Source: a virus
Virus record (IMG/VR): IMGVR_UViG_3300004448_000314
Location: 1 to 35,179 of that record
Direction: 5' to 3' (one strand)
Length of the DNA stretch: 35,179 nt
Below the pieces are notes generated by a model. That model did not search any database. It was not told the DNA's origin and saw nothing but the letters and a program-made list of their open reading frames with translations. Shown here piece by piece: positions 15,613-24,781 of the stretch (position 1 is the first letter of the stretch; every line of letters begins with the position of its first letter). Made by a program: the position numbers and the translations under genes.

Positions 15613-16797
15613 TCAAATGTTTCCGCCAACAGCCTTATGAATATCGCTCCAAGACATATCTGCAATCTCTTGTGTAGAGAAAACCTTAGTCGATGTAGCG
15701 GCTTCTACGCTTGCCTTGCGAATGTTAGTATCAGTTTCTAGAGACTTTCTTAGGTCTGCAAACTGGCTTGTAAGTTGAGCAATCTCGGATTGTGCGTCGT
15801 ATTCCGACTTAGCAACCATGTCTGCTCGGTCATTAGATTCGGTAGCGAATCTCTTAGCGAAGGTTTCTTCTAGGGAAGTAAGTCCTGCCTTCTCTAGTTG
15901 TTCTGCCCTGTACTGTTGATATGCTTTTTCAATGTTAGCAACACTTAGGTTAAGAGTACTAAATTCTTCATTAGCGAAGGTCTTAGAAACCATTCCTTCC
16001 TTCTTTGCTTGAAGTCCGGCTTGGTCAATATATTCACCAGCACCACCAAGATTAACATCGTCGTTACCGTCAAGAGTAGTAGCCTTTGCTTCTTCAGTTG
16101 CGCCACCTTCTTCCGTATCCATGTATTCTTGCATTTCATTGTCCATCTTCTCGTCCAAAGGATGAGGGCTTCCACCCGCTTCCTTCAACGGTTCTTCTTC
16201 TTCTTTTCGTAGCGTATTAACTTCTTCTAGAAGAGTATCTAGTTCAGCCAATGCTTTTTCCAATTTGTTCATTGTTTTGTCCTCCTTTAATATATCGAAC
16301 CTCGCTTCGGGGTTGATTCCTTTTTCACATATTGTGACTTCGTGGAGTTCTAGTTTGCTTATCTCACTATACTCCCCTAATTCATCGTGGTGTTTCTTCA
16401 CTTTTTGTAGTGCTTGCCCACCTATGCTAAAAGACCTCAATGACCCTTTGCGAATGCCTCGATTTATTTCCTTTGCCTTTTCAATATCATCTCGTAGTTT
16501 AATTACTACAAAGAATCCCACATCATCTACATGTGTTTTCCATAGTTTTCCATTACTATCTCGGTGGGATTCGACTACCTCTCCAACTTGAACATTGGAG
16601 TGGTTAGTCATAACATTGCGGAACTTGTTGTGTTCCATGAATTTACTAACTGCCTCATTTAGAGCCTTTAGAGTAATTAAGTCGTTTTGCTTGTCTACCA
16701 TTTCTATGGAAGCATAGCCACCAATCATCAATTCGTCCGATGATGCCTTCAATATGGAAAACTCAGTTTCCGGTATTGCAGTCATGATAGTAGACAT
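15613..16797 (-). CDS. Prohead protease fused to scaffold-like domain, C-terminal W-tag
   Basis: About 394 aa from ATG 16797 (an upstream GTG at 16827 would add ten residues, and neither has a strong ribosome-binding site). Residues 15-170 match the HK97 prohead protease family: the strand GGYASIEMVDKQNDL, the catalytic triad candidates His66 (in NHSN), Ser124 (in LRSFSIGG) and Glu153 (in LHEVTI). The remaining 200 residues are acidic and coiled (two Glu-rich stretches), as expected for an internal scaffold, so this is a protease-scaffold fusion. No separate scaffold gene is evident. It ends with MSWSDIHKAVGG, the tag motif that opens many other proteins here. Confidence 0.85.
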   Translation of the reverse strand: MSTIMTAIPETEFSILKASSDELMIGGYASIEMVDKQNDLITLKALNEAVSKFMEHNKFRNVMTNHSNVQVGEVVESHRDSNGKLWKTHVDDVGFFVVIKLRDDIEKAKEINRGIRKGSLRSFSIGGQALQKVKKHHDELGEYSEISKLELHEVTICEKGINPEARFDILKEDKTMNKLEKALAELDTLLEEVNTLRKEEEEPLKEAGGSPHPLDEKMDNEMQEYMDTEEGGATEEAKATTLDGNDDVNLGGAGEYIDQAGLQAKKEGMVSKTFANEEFSTLNLSVANIEKAYQQYRAEQLEKAGLTSLEETFAKRFATESNDRADMVAKSEYDAQSEIAQLTSQFADLRKSLETDTNIRKASVEAATSTKVFSTQEIADMSWSDIHKAVGGNI

Positions 16798-16826
16798 TGG
16801 GTTCAAACCCTGTTGTCTAAAGTACA

Positions 16827-19800
16827 CTATTTAATAAGTTCGGTATCTTCGGTATCTTTTCTGTATTTAAGACCCTTATATTTGTCTTCATAGATATTCC
16901 AAATACCTTCATCTGTGTCTTTATCTACCGGCTTTTGTTCGTACCCAGTCCAAACAATCCACATAGGTTTATCTCCATCCTCTACTACTCTAAAATGAAT
17001 CTTAGTTTCAAACTTATTTCCATTTAGAATGTACTCATGATAGCCATGTCTTTGAACTCCAATCTCTACTTCTCCAGTGTCAATTAGTTTTTCTTTGGAA
17101 ATGTTTGTGGATATTTCTGCGGGAAACTTAGTGGCTTTACCAAACAGTGAGAAAATATCATCATCGGAATCTAAATCAATATACCAAGATAGATTCTCAC
17201 CTTTGTAATTAATAATAAAGTCTAAATTACCGTCCTTTCTAGTGTAGACCTTAAATTCTCCTAAATTAGAATCTACTTCTTTCTGTACTACGGTATCATC
17301 AATAGTAGCAATTCCGTTTTGAAGGTTAGTGTGTTCGGAACTCTCAATAAAATTTCCTAATGATTCTCTGTTACTATCAAGGACGCTTTCATATTCACTA
17401 GGATGGTTAGCAACAAGGAAATTATGTACTTCCGTAAGGTTTAATCCTAGAACACCTTTAGTTAGATTTTCTCTTCCTTTAGCCTTAATTTGATTAACAA
17501 TAGCGGCTCTAAGTGTTCCTTGTAGTGTTTTAAGAGTATCTTCTGCTTGTTGCTTCCACATATCTAAATCAACAATAGCGTTCTTCGACATTAAATTGTT
17601 CTCATTAAATCCATATACTGTGAAACCATCCATAGCCTTGGCAATAATAGTAGCGGAACCGTGAATGTTATCTGTAATGGTTATTCCTTTCTTTAGGGCC
17701 TCTACTTTGTATTTAAGAGAAGGTTTTGTGTTTTTAGATAGTAACTCCAAAGTAACTATCTTGTCGGGAGTAGCGGCTTCGGGAACTTCAATTACCTTAG
17801 CCGAGAATAGAGTAAATTTACCATCCGACTCTTTGACTTCATCTACCTTAACTCTAATGATTTCCCCGACCTTTACATCAATTTTAGTATTGAGAGCCTT
17901 TCCAACATTCATATAAAGAACTCCATTCATCTCTACTGTGTTCTTATCTTCTTCTAGTACTGGACCTGCTCCTAAAGTGTAAGAGAATAGGTTAGATTTT
18001 GTAGACTTTTTATCTAGAACCATCATGTCTAGGTCTACAAATTTCTTCCACTTAACCCACTTAGGGTTTTTCTTAGTTCCGATAAAGTAAGTAGAAGTTA
18101 AATCTTTAATGACAACTCCCTCAGCCGTAGGCATCTCCATAATCTCTTTAGCATATTCTTCTATATCTTTTAATGAATCTGCAATTCTAGTATCTTTCTT
18201 AGAAGGGAACTCTAGAGGCTGTGATGATTTGGAAGAGTAATTATTAAACAGAGTATTGATTCTAACTTCTAGTTCTTCATCTGTCAAATTCTTTTCTTCA
18301 TGCCTCATTATGTCGAAAACATGCGCCCTTAGTTTAGCATCGGGATATTGGTTTTTGAATACATGGGAAATAGTATCTGCTCTATGTAACGCCTTATCTC
18401 CGTCAAAGAGAATTAACTCAGCATCTAGAATACAATCCCCGTATGATTTTTTGTTTAGTTCTGCCACTTGTTCAGCACACTTATCTGTAATGTCCTGTTT
18501 GTTGAATGAGAAGATTTGTACCTTTCCGTCAATTTTGTGTATCTGTATCCTCATACCGTCATACTTTTCTTGAACTACATAGTCGCCAGAAAAACCTTGT
18601 AGTTCTTCCATATCTTCAATATCAAAGATACGGTACATTGGTTTATTTGGAATAATAAAGTTAGAAGTGGCCTTTTCTTCCTCGGACTTTTTAGATTTAA
18701 GCATAGCATACTTATCCGAAAAGTCCGAACCAAAGGAATTACAACTTTCGTATCTATCTATTGTTCTTTGAATCAAATTACTAATTTTTGAATTATCATT
18801 GAATAGTTCTAGTAAGCCTGTGGACCGTTGATAAAGTTCTTCGCAATCAAGTCCATTTAGATATTCAATATAATCTTGCACTTCTTCTTCTATATCATAT
18901 GAATAGCCCGACCCACCATATTCAGCATTAAAATCTTTTACAAATGCTTCCCAAGAACCCCATGTTTCTGCTAAATTTTCCAGTCTTGTTCTATCGAATT
19001 CAATTAAATCCTGTTTAAGTTGTTCGCAACAATCTCCCGAAACATTAGCATCCATTTCAACTACTGCTACATTTTGAGTCACATCGGGTTTTTCTTCTAC
19101 TCTCATAGTAGGGTTTTCCATTCTTTGTTTAAATTTTGATGCTTGAGCCATCATAGCACTCATTGATTTCTTTAATTCTACTCTAACTAACTCTTTCCAC
19201 TCTTCTTCGCTTTTATTGCTTAAAAATATCTTTTCTAATTCAGCAAGAGCGGCCTTAAATTTAGGCATTACTTTTTTACTATCTTTATCATCACCATAAT
19301 GTTCAATTATGAATAGAGGAACATCTTCTACCGCTAAGTCTAGTCCTTCTAGACCATCAGTAATTTTGTCTGCTTCGTATTCAAACTTAGTGTAGGCGTC
19401 TTCTATTAAAGCATCATCATCTGACCTAATGGCATAATGAATGAATTTAATAAAAATACCAATATCAGTAAGTAGGCTTTCCAATACCTTGCCTTTTAAT
19501 TTTTTAGAGAAAGGGTCATTTACATTTTCCGAATCAAATCGCATTTGTTTAATGGACTCATAAATAATTTTAGCAGTACCACTACTAGGACTACTAGCAT
19601 CGTCGGCTTCTATATGCCGTTCATCTAAGTATTCTTTGACTTCTTTTCCTAAAGGAGAAATACTATCATAGGCCTCTTCTATTTTTTCTATAGCCTTTCT
19701 CCATCTAGAGCCGTATTCTTTTGGGTCTGCTCTAGCAGAAAGATAGGCAACCCTTACTTCTTCAAATAGAGTTAGAATTTCGTTAGAGATAGGAGCCTTA

Positions 19801-19832
19801 TCCTTCTCAAACATTAGGCCAGTGGTCGCCAT
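16827..19832 (-). CDS. ATP-dependent DNA ligase core inside a 1001-aa multidomain protein
   Basis: The central part (about 395-690) is a complete nucleotidyltransferase: motif I EKYDGMR with adenylated Lys423, motif III LDAELILFDG (about 469-478), IIIa AHVFDIM (503-509), IV EGVVIKDL (571-578) and V KWVKWKK (591-597), then an OB-fold region. It would seal nicks in duplex DNA using ATP. The 390 N-terminal residues are acidic and helical, without a recognised ligase DNA-binding domain. The C-terminal part (about 855-965) has the strand order of the LigD 3'-phosphoesterase domain (DFIINYKGENLSWYI, then GYHEYILNGNKF) but lacks its His cluster. It sits between head genes, not replication genes, so virion packaging is conceivable. 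ATG follows GTGATTCG. Confidence 0.85.
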   Translation of the reverse strand: MATTGLMFEKDKAPISNEILTLFEEVRVAYLSARADPKEYGSRWRKAIEKIEEAYDSISPLGKEVKEYLDERHIEADDASSPSSGTAKIIYESIKQMRFDSENVNDPFSKKLKGKVLESLLTDIGIFIKFIHYAIRSDDDALIEDAYTKFEYEADKITDGLEGLDLAVEDVPLFIIEHYGDDKDSKKVMPKFKAALAELEKIFLSNKSEEEWKELVRVELKKSMSAMMAQASKFKQRMENPTMRVEEKPDVTQNVAVVEMDANVSGDCCEQLKQDLIEFDRTRLENLAETWGSWEAFVKDFNAEYGGSGYSYDIEEEVQDYIEYLNGLDCEELYQRSTGLLELFNDNSKISNLIQRTIDRYESCNSFGSDFSDKYAMLKSKKSEEEKATSNFIIPNKPMYRIFDIEDMEELQGFSGDYVVQEKYDGMRIQIHKIDGKVQIFSFNKQDITDKCAEQVAELNKKSYGDCILDAELILFDGDKALHRADTISHVFKNQYPDAKLRAHVFDIMRHEEKNLTDEELEVRINTLFNNYSSKSSQPLEFPSKKDTRIADSLKDIEEYAKEIMEMPTAEGVVIKDLTSTYFIGTKKNPKWVKWKKFVDLDMMVLDKKSTKSNLFSYTLGAGPVLEEDKNTVEMNGVLYMNVGKALNTKIDVKVGEIIRVKVDEVKESDGKFTLFSAKVIEVPEAATPDKIVTLELLSKNTKPSLKYKVEALKKGITITDNIHGSATIIAKAMDGFTVYGFNENNLMSKNAIVDLDMWKQQAEDTLKTLQGTLRAAIVNQIKAKGRENLTKGVLGLNLTEVHNFLVANHPSEYESVLDSNRESLGNFIESSEHTNLQNGIATIDDTVVQKEVDSNLGEFKVYTRKDGNLDFIINYKGENLSWYIDLDSDDDIFSLFGKATKFPAEISTNISKEKLIDTGEVEIGVQRHGYHEYILNGNKFETKIHFRVVEDGDKPMWIVWTGYEQKPVDKDTDEGIWNIYEDKYKGLKYRKDTEDTELIK

Positions 19833-19863
19833 CGAATCACTTCTTTAAATGTGCGACTCTATT

Positions 19864-20319
19864 TCAAGCAGGTTTAATGATAATACATTTAGGTTCTTGC
19901 TCTTCGCCTTCTCCATAAAATACCCTACCAGTCATTTCATCAACAATAAATGCTTCACTAACACGCATAATATCCACTGCTGTTCTATCCATTTTGCCCT
20001 CATCTACATAAATTGGAGTTGATTTATCTAATCCATTTAGTTTTTGAAGCAAATCACCAACGGTCATGTTAGCCTTTCTTATATCGGACTTACCAAAAGT
20101 TTCTCCAGCAAGACCATATCCGGAATGAGTACCTGTATTATTCTCAATCTTAGTATCGTCTTTTTCTGCCTTTGGTTTCTTCACTTGTGCTTCTTTAACT
20201 TCTTCCGAATCATAAGGCATTCTGTTTTTATCTTCTTCTTGAAGAATTTCCTTTGCTTTACGAACAAGTCTAATCGCTCGACTAAGTTGCGCTTCTCTTT
20301 CTGTCATTTTTTCCGGCAT
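19864..20319 (-). CDS. Small charged head-region protein
   Basis: About 151 aa from ATG 20319, which lies after GGGAGAGTTTGAT; an in-frame ATG at 20334 overlaps the upstream stop and is less likely. The N-terminal 30 residues are a basic helix (EAQLSRAIRLVRKAKEIL), the middle is Lys/Glu-rich and disordered, and the C-terminal 60 residues form a compact alpha/beta domain (TVGDLLQKLNGLDKSTPIYV, then several strands). This last part resembles small phage domains of unknown function that contain the phrase VGDLLxxL and D-x-x-x-P-I-Y-V. Function unknown. Confidence 0.55.
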   Translation of the reverse strand: MPEKMTEREAQLSRAIRLVRKAKEILQEEDKNRMPYDSEEVKEAQVKKPKAEKDDTKIENNTGTHSGYGLAGETFGKSDIRKANMTVGDLLQKLNGLDKSTPIYVDEGKMDRTAVDIMRVSEAFIVDEMTGRVFYGEGEEQEPKCIIIKPA

Positions 20320-20320
20320 A

Positions 20321-20548
20321 TCAAACTCTCCCATTTACGAACTTATCTATGTCGCCCCACGACATTTTATGAATGGAGTCGGAACTTGGTACTGCATGGT
20401 TATTCATAGATGGCGTTGGGCCACCAACCACTACTAGTCCGGATTTCATTAGAAGGTTGTCTTTATCGTAGACTGCCTGTTCTAATGATTTTATTCTTCC
20501 GACCAATTCTTTCAATATGATTAGCATGTCTTCACTTGTTTCACTCAT
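20321..20548 (-). CDS. Small protein with C-terminal W-tag
   Basis: A 75-aa protein: a coiled-coil helix (about 5-33), a flexible Pro/Ser/Asn linker, and a C-terminal sequence IHKMSWGDIDKFVNGRV that closely matches the end of the prohead protease-scaffold (IADMSWSDIHKAVGGNI). The shape (coiled coil, linker, terminal recognition peptide) is like a mini-scaffold. It overlaps the previous gene by eight bases, so coupling is likely. ATG at 20548 is preceded by GGGGGATTTAAGAA. No family recognised. Confidence 0.6.
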   Translation of the reverse strand: MSETSEDMLIILKELVGRIKSLEQAVYDKDNLLMKSGLVVVGGPTPSMNNHAVPSSDSIHKMSWGDIDKFVNGRV

Positions 20549-20897
20549 TTCTTAAATCCCCCTTTTTCTTTGGATATACAATTTCTCTAAGTTGACGGTA
20601 GAGAACTTCATATTCCTTTCGTAGTTTGCTGGAAAGGGCAACCATATCAATGTTCCTTTCATCAATACTCACGAATTTCTTTTTCATCTTGGTGTCTGTC
20701 TTAACCAAATCAAGTTCACGAAGAACATCAATGAGTTCTCCCATTCTAGTAAAGTCTTGTCCGAAGTACTCAGTAGGTTCTGCGGTTTGTAGAATTTTCT
20801 TAAGCCGCTTAGTTTTCTTAGAGTCCAAGGAATCCAAAATAGGACTGTTCTCTTTTTCTATAATTTCTGGCTGTTTTAAAACTGTTTCCCAAGTCAC
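20541..20897 (-). CDS. W-tagged helical protein
   Basis: A 118-aa protein that opens with MTWETVLK. It is all helical and charged (SKKTKRLKKILQTAEP, then LRELDLVKTDTKMKKKF). GTG at 20897 overlaps the stop of the previous gene by four bases (GTGA), with GAGGGGG upstream. No domain recognised. By location it is part of the head cluster; by its tag it is grouped with the set of short N-terminally tagged proteins. Confidence 0.6.
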   Translation of the reverse strand: MTWETVLKQPEIIEKENSPILDSLDSKKTKRLKKILQTAEPTEYFGQDFTRMGELIDVLRELDLVKTDTKMKKKFVSIDERNIDMVALSSKLRKEYEVLYRQLREIVYPKKKGDLRNE

Positions 20898-22852
20898 TCT
20901 TCTTCCCCCTCTATATCTTCGCTAGATGGCTCTTCCTCTTGAGGCTTTCCTTGAATAATGTTTTGAACTATGTCTTTTATAGTGCCTTCATGACCTACAT
21001 TTCGTACCTTAGCCATTGCTATAAGGTCTTCTTTATTTTTTCTTTCCAGTATTCTTTGTAATTTTGCCTTAGCATTGGCCGACATTTCCCTGTCAAATTC
21101 TGCTTCCAGTGGTGTTATTGGCCTAATTCCATCCTCATCACCCTGCACTCCATCTTGCTCTACAGTTCTACCATATGCACCCTTAATTCTCTTAAGTTGC
21201 TTAGGGTTCAATAATCTAACATTTCCTTTTATCAAATCAATAACAGATTTATCTTCTATTTTATTTTTTAATAATCCATGTAATTTAGTTGCGCCGTCAA
21301 TTAACTCAGTATATCCCTTGTAAGAATCAGTGTACCTATAGGCAGGAGTCTTTTCATTCTGTTTTCCGGTTGCTAGTTCTCCACCCATTTCATTAAACTT
21401 ACCTTTATTGCTACCAGTACTCTTAAATTTAAATCGGCTGGACTCAGCCTTCCACCTGTTTGACGATATTCGTTCTAAATAGTTTATTCTATTTGCCACT
21501 ACGGGTCTAGAATAATCACCTAAAATTTTTTCTTCAAGAATAGTATTTGCCTCTGATTTATTGCCCTTTTTCATCTTAGAAATGTATTTTTCTATGGCTG
21601 TGTTTATTTTGCCAATCTCACTAATTGTTTCTTTAGGTACTTTTAGTTCCCTTGCTTCTTCTCTAAAAATTTCAAACTTACTACCGTATTTTTCTTTCAG
21701 TTTGTCTAGTCTCTTTCCGTGGTCTTTTTTGGTTTCTCTTGGTTGTCTTTTAGCCTCTATTCTTTCTTTGAAACTCATATCAAAAAGCAAACTTTGGATA
21801 GCACTGAGCCTACTTTTTACTGTGTTATTATTTCCAGAGTATGACATAAGCAAGTCTACTTCTAAATTCATTTGTTTTCTAATTTTCAAAACTATTGGAC
21901 TTTCCATTGGAGTTTTCATGGGAGGTATAGTCTTTCTGTTCATCATATCTATGAGTCTAGTGAGTCTTTCCGACAGAATTTCTTCTTGAGTGCTTTCTTT
22001 TGGTTCGGGTAGTTTTTTGCCTCTATATCTTCCCTCGTTTAATTCGACTTTGAACTTATCATATGTTGCTCGAAGAGATTGGCTAGCGTTTGTTATTCTA
22101 GTTGTTATGGCTTCCGTAACTTCTCCTTCTTGTGGTGGGACTTGTCTTTCTTCCTGTTCTTCTACAGACATTTTTCTTTTAGCCTTTTTGACTTCATTGA
22201 AGGTAATAAGAGTGTTTTGTATCATGTCCATTAGAGATTGTTTTAGGTTTTCTGGTTCTGTTACTTCCATTAGATATTTGGCAAAACCCGTTACTTCCTC
22301 AATAATTTTACTAGCCTGTTCCGGACTATACAATACTTCAAAGGGGCTTTTATTTTTTTGTGACTCTGTTCCTATTTTTATTGGAGAGAACCCTCCTTGT
22401 GCGCTCATAGGCCTAGTTCCTACTTTCAAGTTTTCTTTTTCTTCTATTAGTAGGTTTATTAAAAATTCTACTCTTTCTTCTACAAATGAGACTATTACAT
22501 TATTATGAACATTCACTGCGGATTTTAGTTCACGGACTTGTCCTGCGTATTCTTCATCATCTAATGATAGCGCCTCTAGTTCACCCTCTTCATATTCTAA
22601 CAGTTTTTTAGAAGAGTAGTATTCTTCATTCCTTGAAGGTAGTGCTAGAGCCTGTGGTCCCATTGGTCTAATAGTATCTAAATCAACTGCTTCTTCTAGA
22701 GCATCTAGTTCGCTCTTTTTAGGATAAATTACTTTGGCATTTTCAACTTCATAGGATACTTTCGTAACCTTTTTAATAAGTTCTATTTGTTCTTCAATTT
22801 CTTCGGTGAAGTTTTCAACTTCTTCCGCAGGTATTGTTGCCTTTAGTAACAA
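20894..22852 (-). CDS. Large helical head-region protein with SAP-like C-terminus
   Basis: About 652 aa. I prefer TTG 22852, which is five bases after GGTGA; a GTG at 22864 adds four residues. The protein is mostly helical and highly charged, with Lys/Glu-rich segments. Near the C-terminus a helix-turn-helix-like segment NKEDLIAMAKVRNVGHEGT is similar to SAP or HeH DNA-binding motifs, followed by an acidic tail. It lies between the small gene after portal and the tagged 118-aa gene. It may be a capsid-internal or portal-associated protein that touches DNA. No family is recognised. Confidence 0.5.
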   Translation of the reverse strand: MLLKATIPAEEVENFTEEIEEQIELIKKVTKVSYEVENAKVIYPKKSELDALEEAVDLDTIRPMGPQALALPSRNEEYYSSKKLLEYEEGELEALSLDDEEYAGQVRELKSAVNVHNNVIVSFVEERVEFLINLLIEEKENLKVGTRPMSAQGGFSPIKIGTESQKNKSPFEVLYSPEQASKIIEEVTGFAKYLMEVTEPENLKQSLMDMIQNTLITFNEVKKAKRKMSVEEQEERQVPPQEGEVTEAITTRITNASQSLRATYDKFKVELNEGRYRGKKLPEPKESTQEEILSERLTRLIDMMNRKTIPPMKTPMESPIVLKIRKQMNLEVDLLMSYSGNNNTVKSRLSAIQSLLFDMSFKERIEAKRQPRETKKDHGKRLDKLKEKYGSKFEIFREEARELKVPKETISEIGKINTAIEKYISKMKKGNKSEANTILEEKILGDYSRPVVANRINYLERISSNRWKAESSRFKFKSTGSNKGKFNEMGGELATGKQNEKTPAYRYTDSYKGYTELIDGATKLHGLLKNKIEDKSVIDLIKGNVRLLNPKQLKRIKGAYGRTVEQDGVQGDEDGIRPITPLEAEFDREMSANAKAKLQRILERKNKEDLIAMAKVRNVGHEGTIKDIVQNIIQGKPQEEEPSSEDIEGEEE

Positions 22853-22857
22853 AAACT

Positions 22858-23082
22858 TCACCACTTGTTTTCAGTGCGCTTTCTTTTCTTAGAAGGTAGT
22901 TGAACTACATCGGGAGTATCTGCGCTACTTCTAGTAGGGCGATGAGTAGTATCGGGCGGTAGTCCACCTACAGAATAGTCTCTAGATTTTGTGGGGGTTC
23001 TATCTTCTGCGGCTCGTCTTGCTCTAACCTGTGCCAATTCTTTAGCCAATCTTCTTTCTTTTTGTGCTGTGTCTTCTGTCAT
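22858..23082 (-). CDS. Small basic disordered protein downstream of portal
   Basis: A 74-aa, Arg/Lys/Pro/Thr-rich peptide: a helix (KERRLAKELAQVRARRAAED) followed by a disordered part and a very basic end (LPSKKRKRTENKW). ATG at 23082 overlaps the portal stop (TAATG). No fold or family is recognised. Its last codons overlap the beginning of the next gene, indicating coupled translation. Confidence 0.55.
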   Translation of the reverse strand: MTEDTAQKERRLAKELAQVRARRAAEDRTPTKSRDYSVGGLPPDTTHRPTRSSADTPDVVQLPSKKRKRTENKW

Positions 23083-24719
23083 TATGGTATTCTCCTTTCA
23101 GTTCTTCTATCCACATTTTGATTACCCGCATCTGCTGGTAATCCGGTCATGCGCTTATCCGGCCCTACGCTCATAGATGGTTTATTTCTTGTGGTAGCAG
23201 GATTCTCTTGTGGTTTAGAACCGCCCTCCATCATAGTTCTCATGTTTTCATCCATGTCTCTTTGGTCTAAGTTAGACCCTGCCAACGGGTTAGGTGAGGC
23301 ATCTAGTGATTTAGTTTCGTCTTGTGGCTCCTGTACTGGCTCTGGCTTGTTGTAAGTAAAGTTGCCATCTTCATCCATCTCTACTTCAAAGCCTAAATTC
23401 TTAACTGCCGCCGCAATGCTAACTTCTAATTCTCTCTTACGAAGTCCTGCGATTTCATCTTCTTCTTCCGAAGGTGGCAGTTTTAGATTCCAATCTGTTA
23501 TACCAAACTGCTTAGTTAGGAACGGGAAAACATAATTATTGTAGACATTTTGTGCCATTTGTACTGCTCGATTAGTTACTAGAATCTGCATTCCTTCATT
23601 GTTAAGACCGCCACTAGTAGTGTTGTCTGCCATGAAGACTTTGCTAACTCCGTAGAACGCAGAAATCCTATCTCTTAAATCATCCTTAACAGCGACATAT
23701 TCCATCTCTTTTAGGCTGTCCATGAACTTAATCCACTCTACAGACCCCTTACCATTGTCTGCTTCTATTCCCATAACTGGGATGTAGTGTGGGTCTTGCT
23801 CCATTCGTTCTTTCACACTTCTCCAAAAACTAGCCATTGATTCCATGTTTCTAGTTTGAACTGCAAGTAATCCTCTAGGCATTCTGCTCTTAGTGTATGA
23901 AGAATTGACATAGTTTTCCATGGCTATGAGTGTCATAATGTGATTAAATAGTGTCATTACAGGAGAGTGACCGTACAGCCTACTGGGGCTGTATTTACTA
24001 AAGTGAAGTATTTCTCCTTCGATGTAATACTGTTCCTCTCCATTAGCCCTGTTCACATAATGAATAGGGAATAGATTACCGCCACATTCTGTGCAGTTTT
24101 CATGAGGTTCATGTGAAATAAAGTCTCTATGGTTAATACAAGTAAAGCCTTTTGTTCCTCTAATTCCCAGTTCATCTGCATATATTGCCATAGTAACTGG
24201 GTCGCCTCTAAAGAGTTCTTTAATGCGATGCATTCTTATTTTTCCATTACCGTCAAGATAATACTCTTTGACCAAAACAATGTAAGCATCATCCATTATG
24301 TTTAGGTCGTCTTCTAATTCTTTGAGAACATCAATAAATAATTGTTCGGATTTGTTAATATAACCGCCAATGAATTTTTCAGCATATTTTAGTTGGTCAG
24401 CGTCGGGTTTCTTTAAGTCTTCAGAACCACATCTAGAACATTCTGTCACTGGTCTTTGGTGTGTCTTATCGCAATTATTACATTTGGCTTCGTATGCCTT
24501 TTCCCAAACATATCCTCTTCTAAAGATTTCTTGCTTTAGTTGAGTAATACAAGTTCTAACAATAACGGACTGTTGGGTTATGTTGTAGACCATAGGGGCC
24601 GACATTCTGTAGGAAGTTTCCCTTTCCTGTATGCCCATGTTATACACTTTACGGTCTGCCGGTTTAGGCGTAGACCTTCGGAATAAATTGCCGACATTGA
24701 ACCTTCTCTTCTCAGCCAT
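23082..24719 (-). CDS. Portal protein with two zinc-knuckle-like insertions
   Basis: A 545-aa portal candidate. The wing and stem pattern is seen in SQLKQEIFRR-like helices near residues 50-70 and a long region at 250-400 with ILHFSKYSPSRLYGHSPV, the typical portal strand-turn that precedes the clip, and DLRDRISAFYGVSKVFM. The C-terminal 100 residues are Pro/Asn-rich and disordered. Two Cys clusters stand out: C80-x2-C83...C94-x2-C97 and C194...C209-x2-C212 with His nearby, both looking like zinc ribbons. Portals form the dodecameric DNA gate. ATG at 24719 follows GGGGAAATACC. Confidence 0.8.
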   Translation of the reverse strand: MAEKRRFNVGNLFRRSTPKPADRKVYNMGIQERETSYRMSAPMVYNITQQSVIVRTCITQLKQEIFRRGYVWEKAYEAKCNNCDKTHQRPVTECSRCGSEDLKKPDADQLKYAEKFIGGYINKSEQLFIDVLKELEDDLNIMDDAYIVLVKEYYLDGNGKIRMHRIKELFRGDPVTMAIYADELGIRGTKGFTCINHRDFISHEPHENCTECGGNLFPIHYVNRANGEEQYYIEGEILHFSKYSPSRLYGHSPVMTLFNHIMTLIAMENYVNSSYTKSRMPRGLLAVQTRNMESMASFWRSVKERMEQDPHYIPVMGIEADNGKGSVEWIKFMDSLKEMEYVAVKDDLRDRISAFYGVSKVFMADNTTSGGLNNEGMQILVTNRAVQMAQNVYNNYVFPFLTKQFGITDWNLKLPPSEEEDEIAGLRKRELEVSIAAAVKNLGFEVEMDEDGNFTYNKPEPVQEPQDETKSLDASPNPLAGSNLDQRDMDENMRTMMEGGSKPQENPATTRNKPSMSVGPDKRMTGLPADAGNQNVDRRTERRIP

Positions 24720-24781
24720 GGTATTTCCCCTCAGTTGTTGTTTATACCCATCCTTAATGACGATTGCCCTATCCTAACTTC

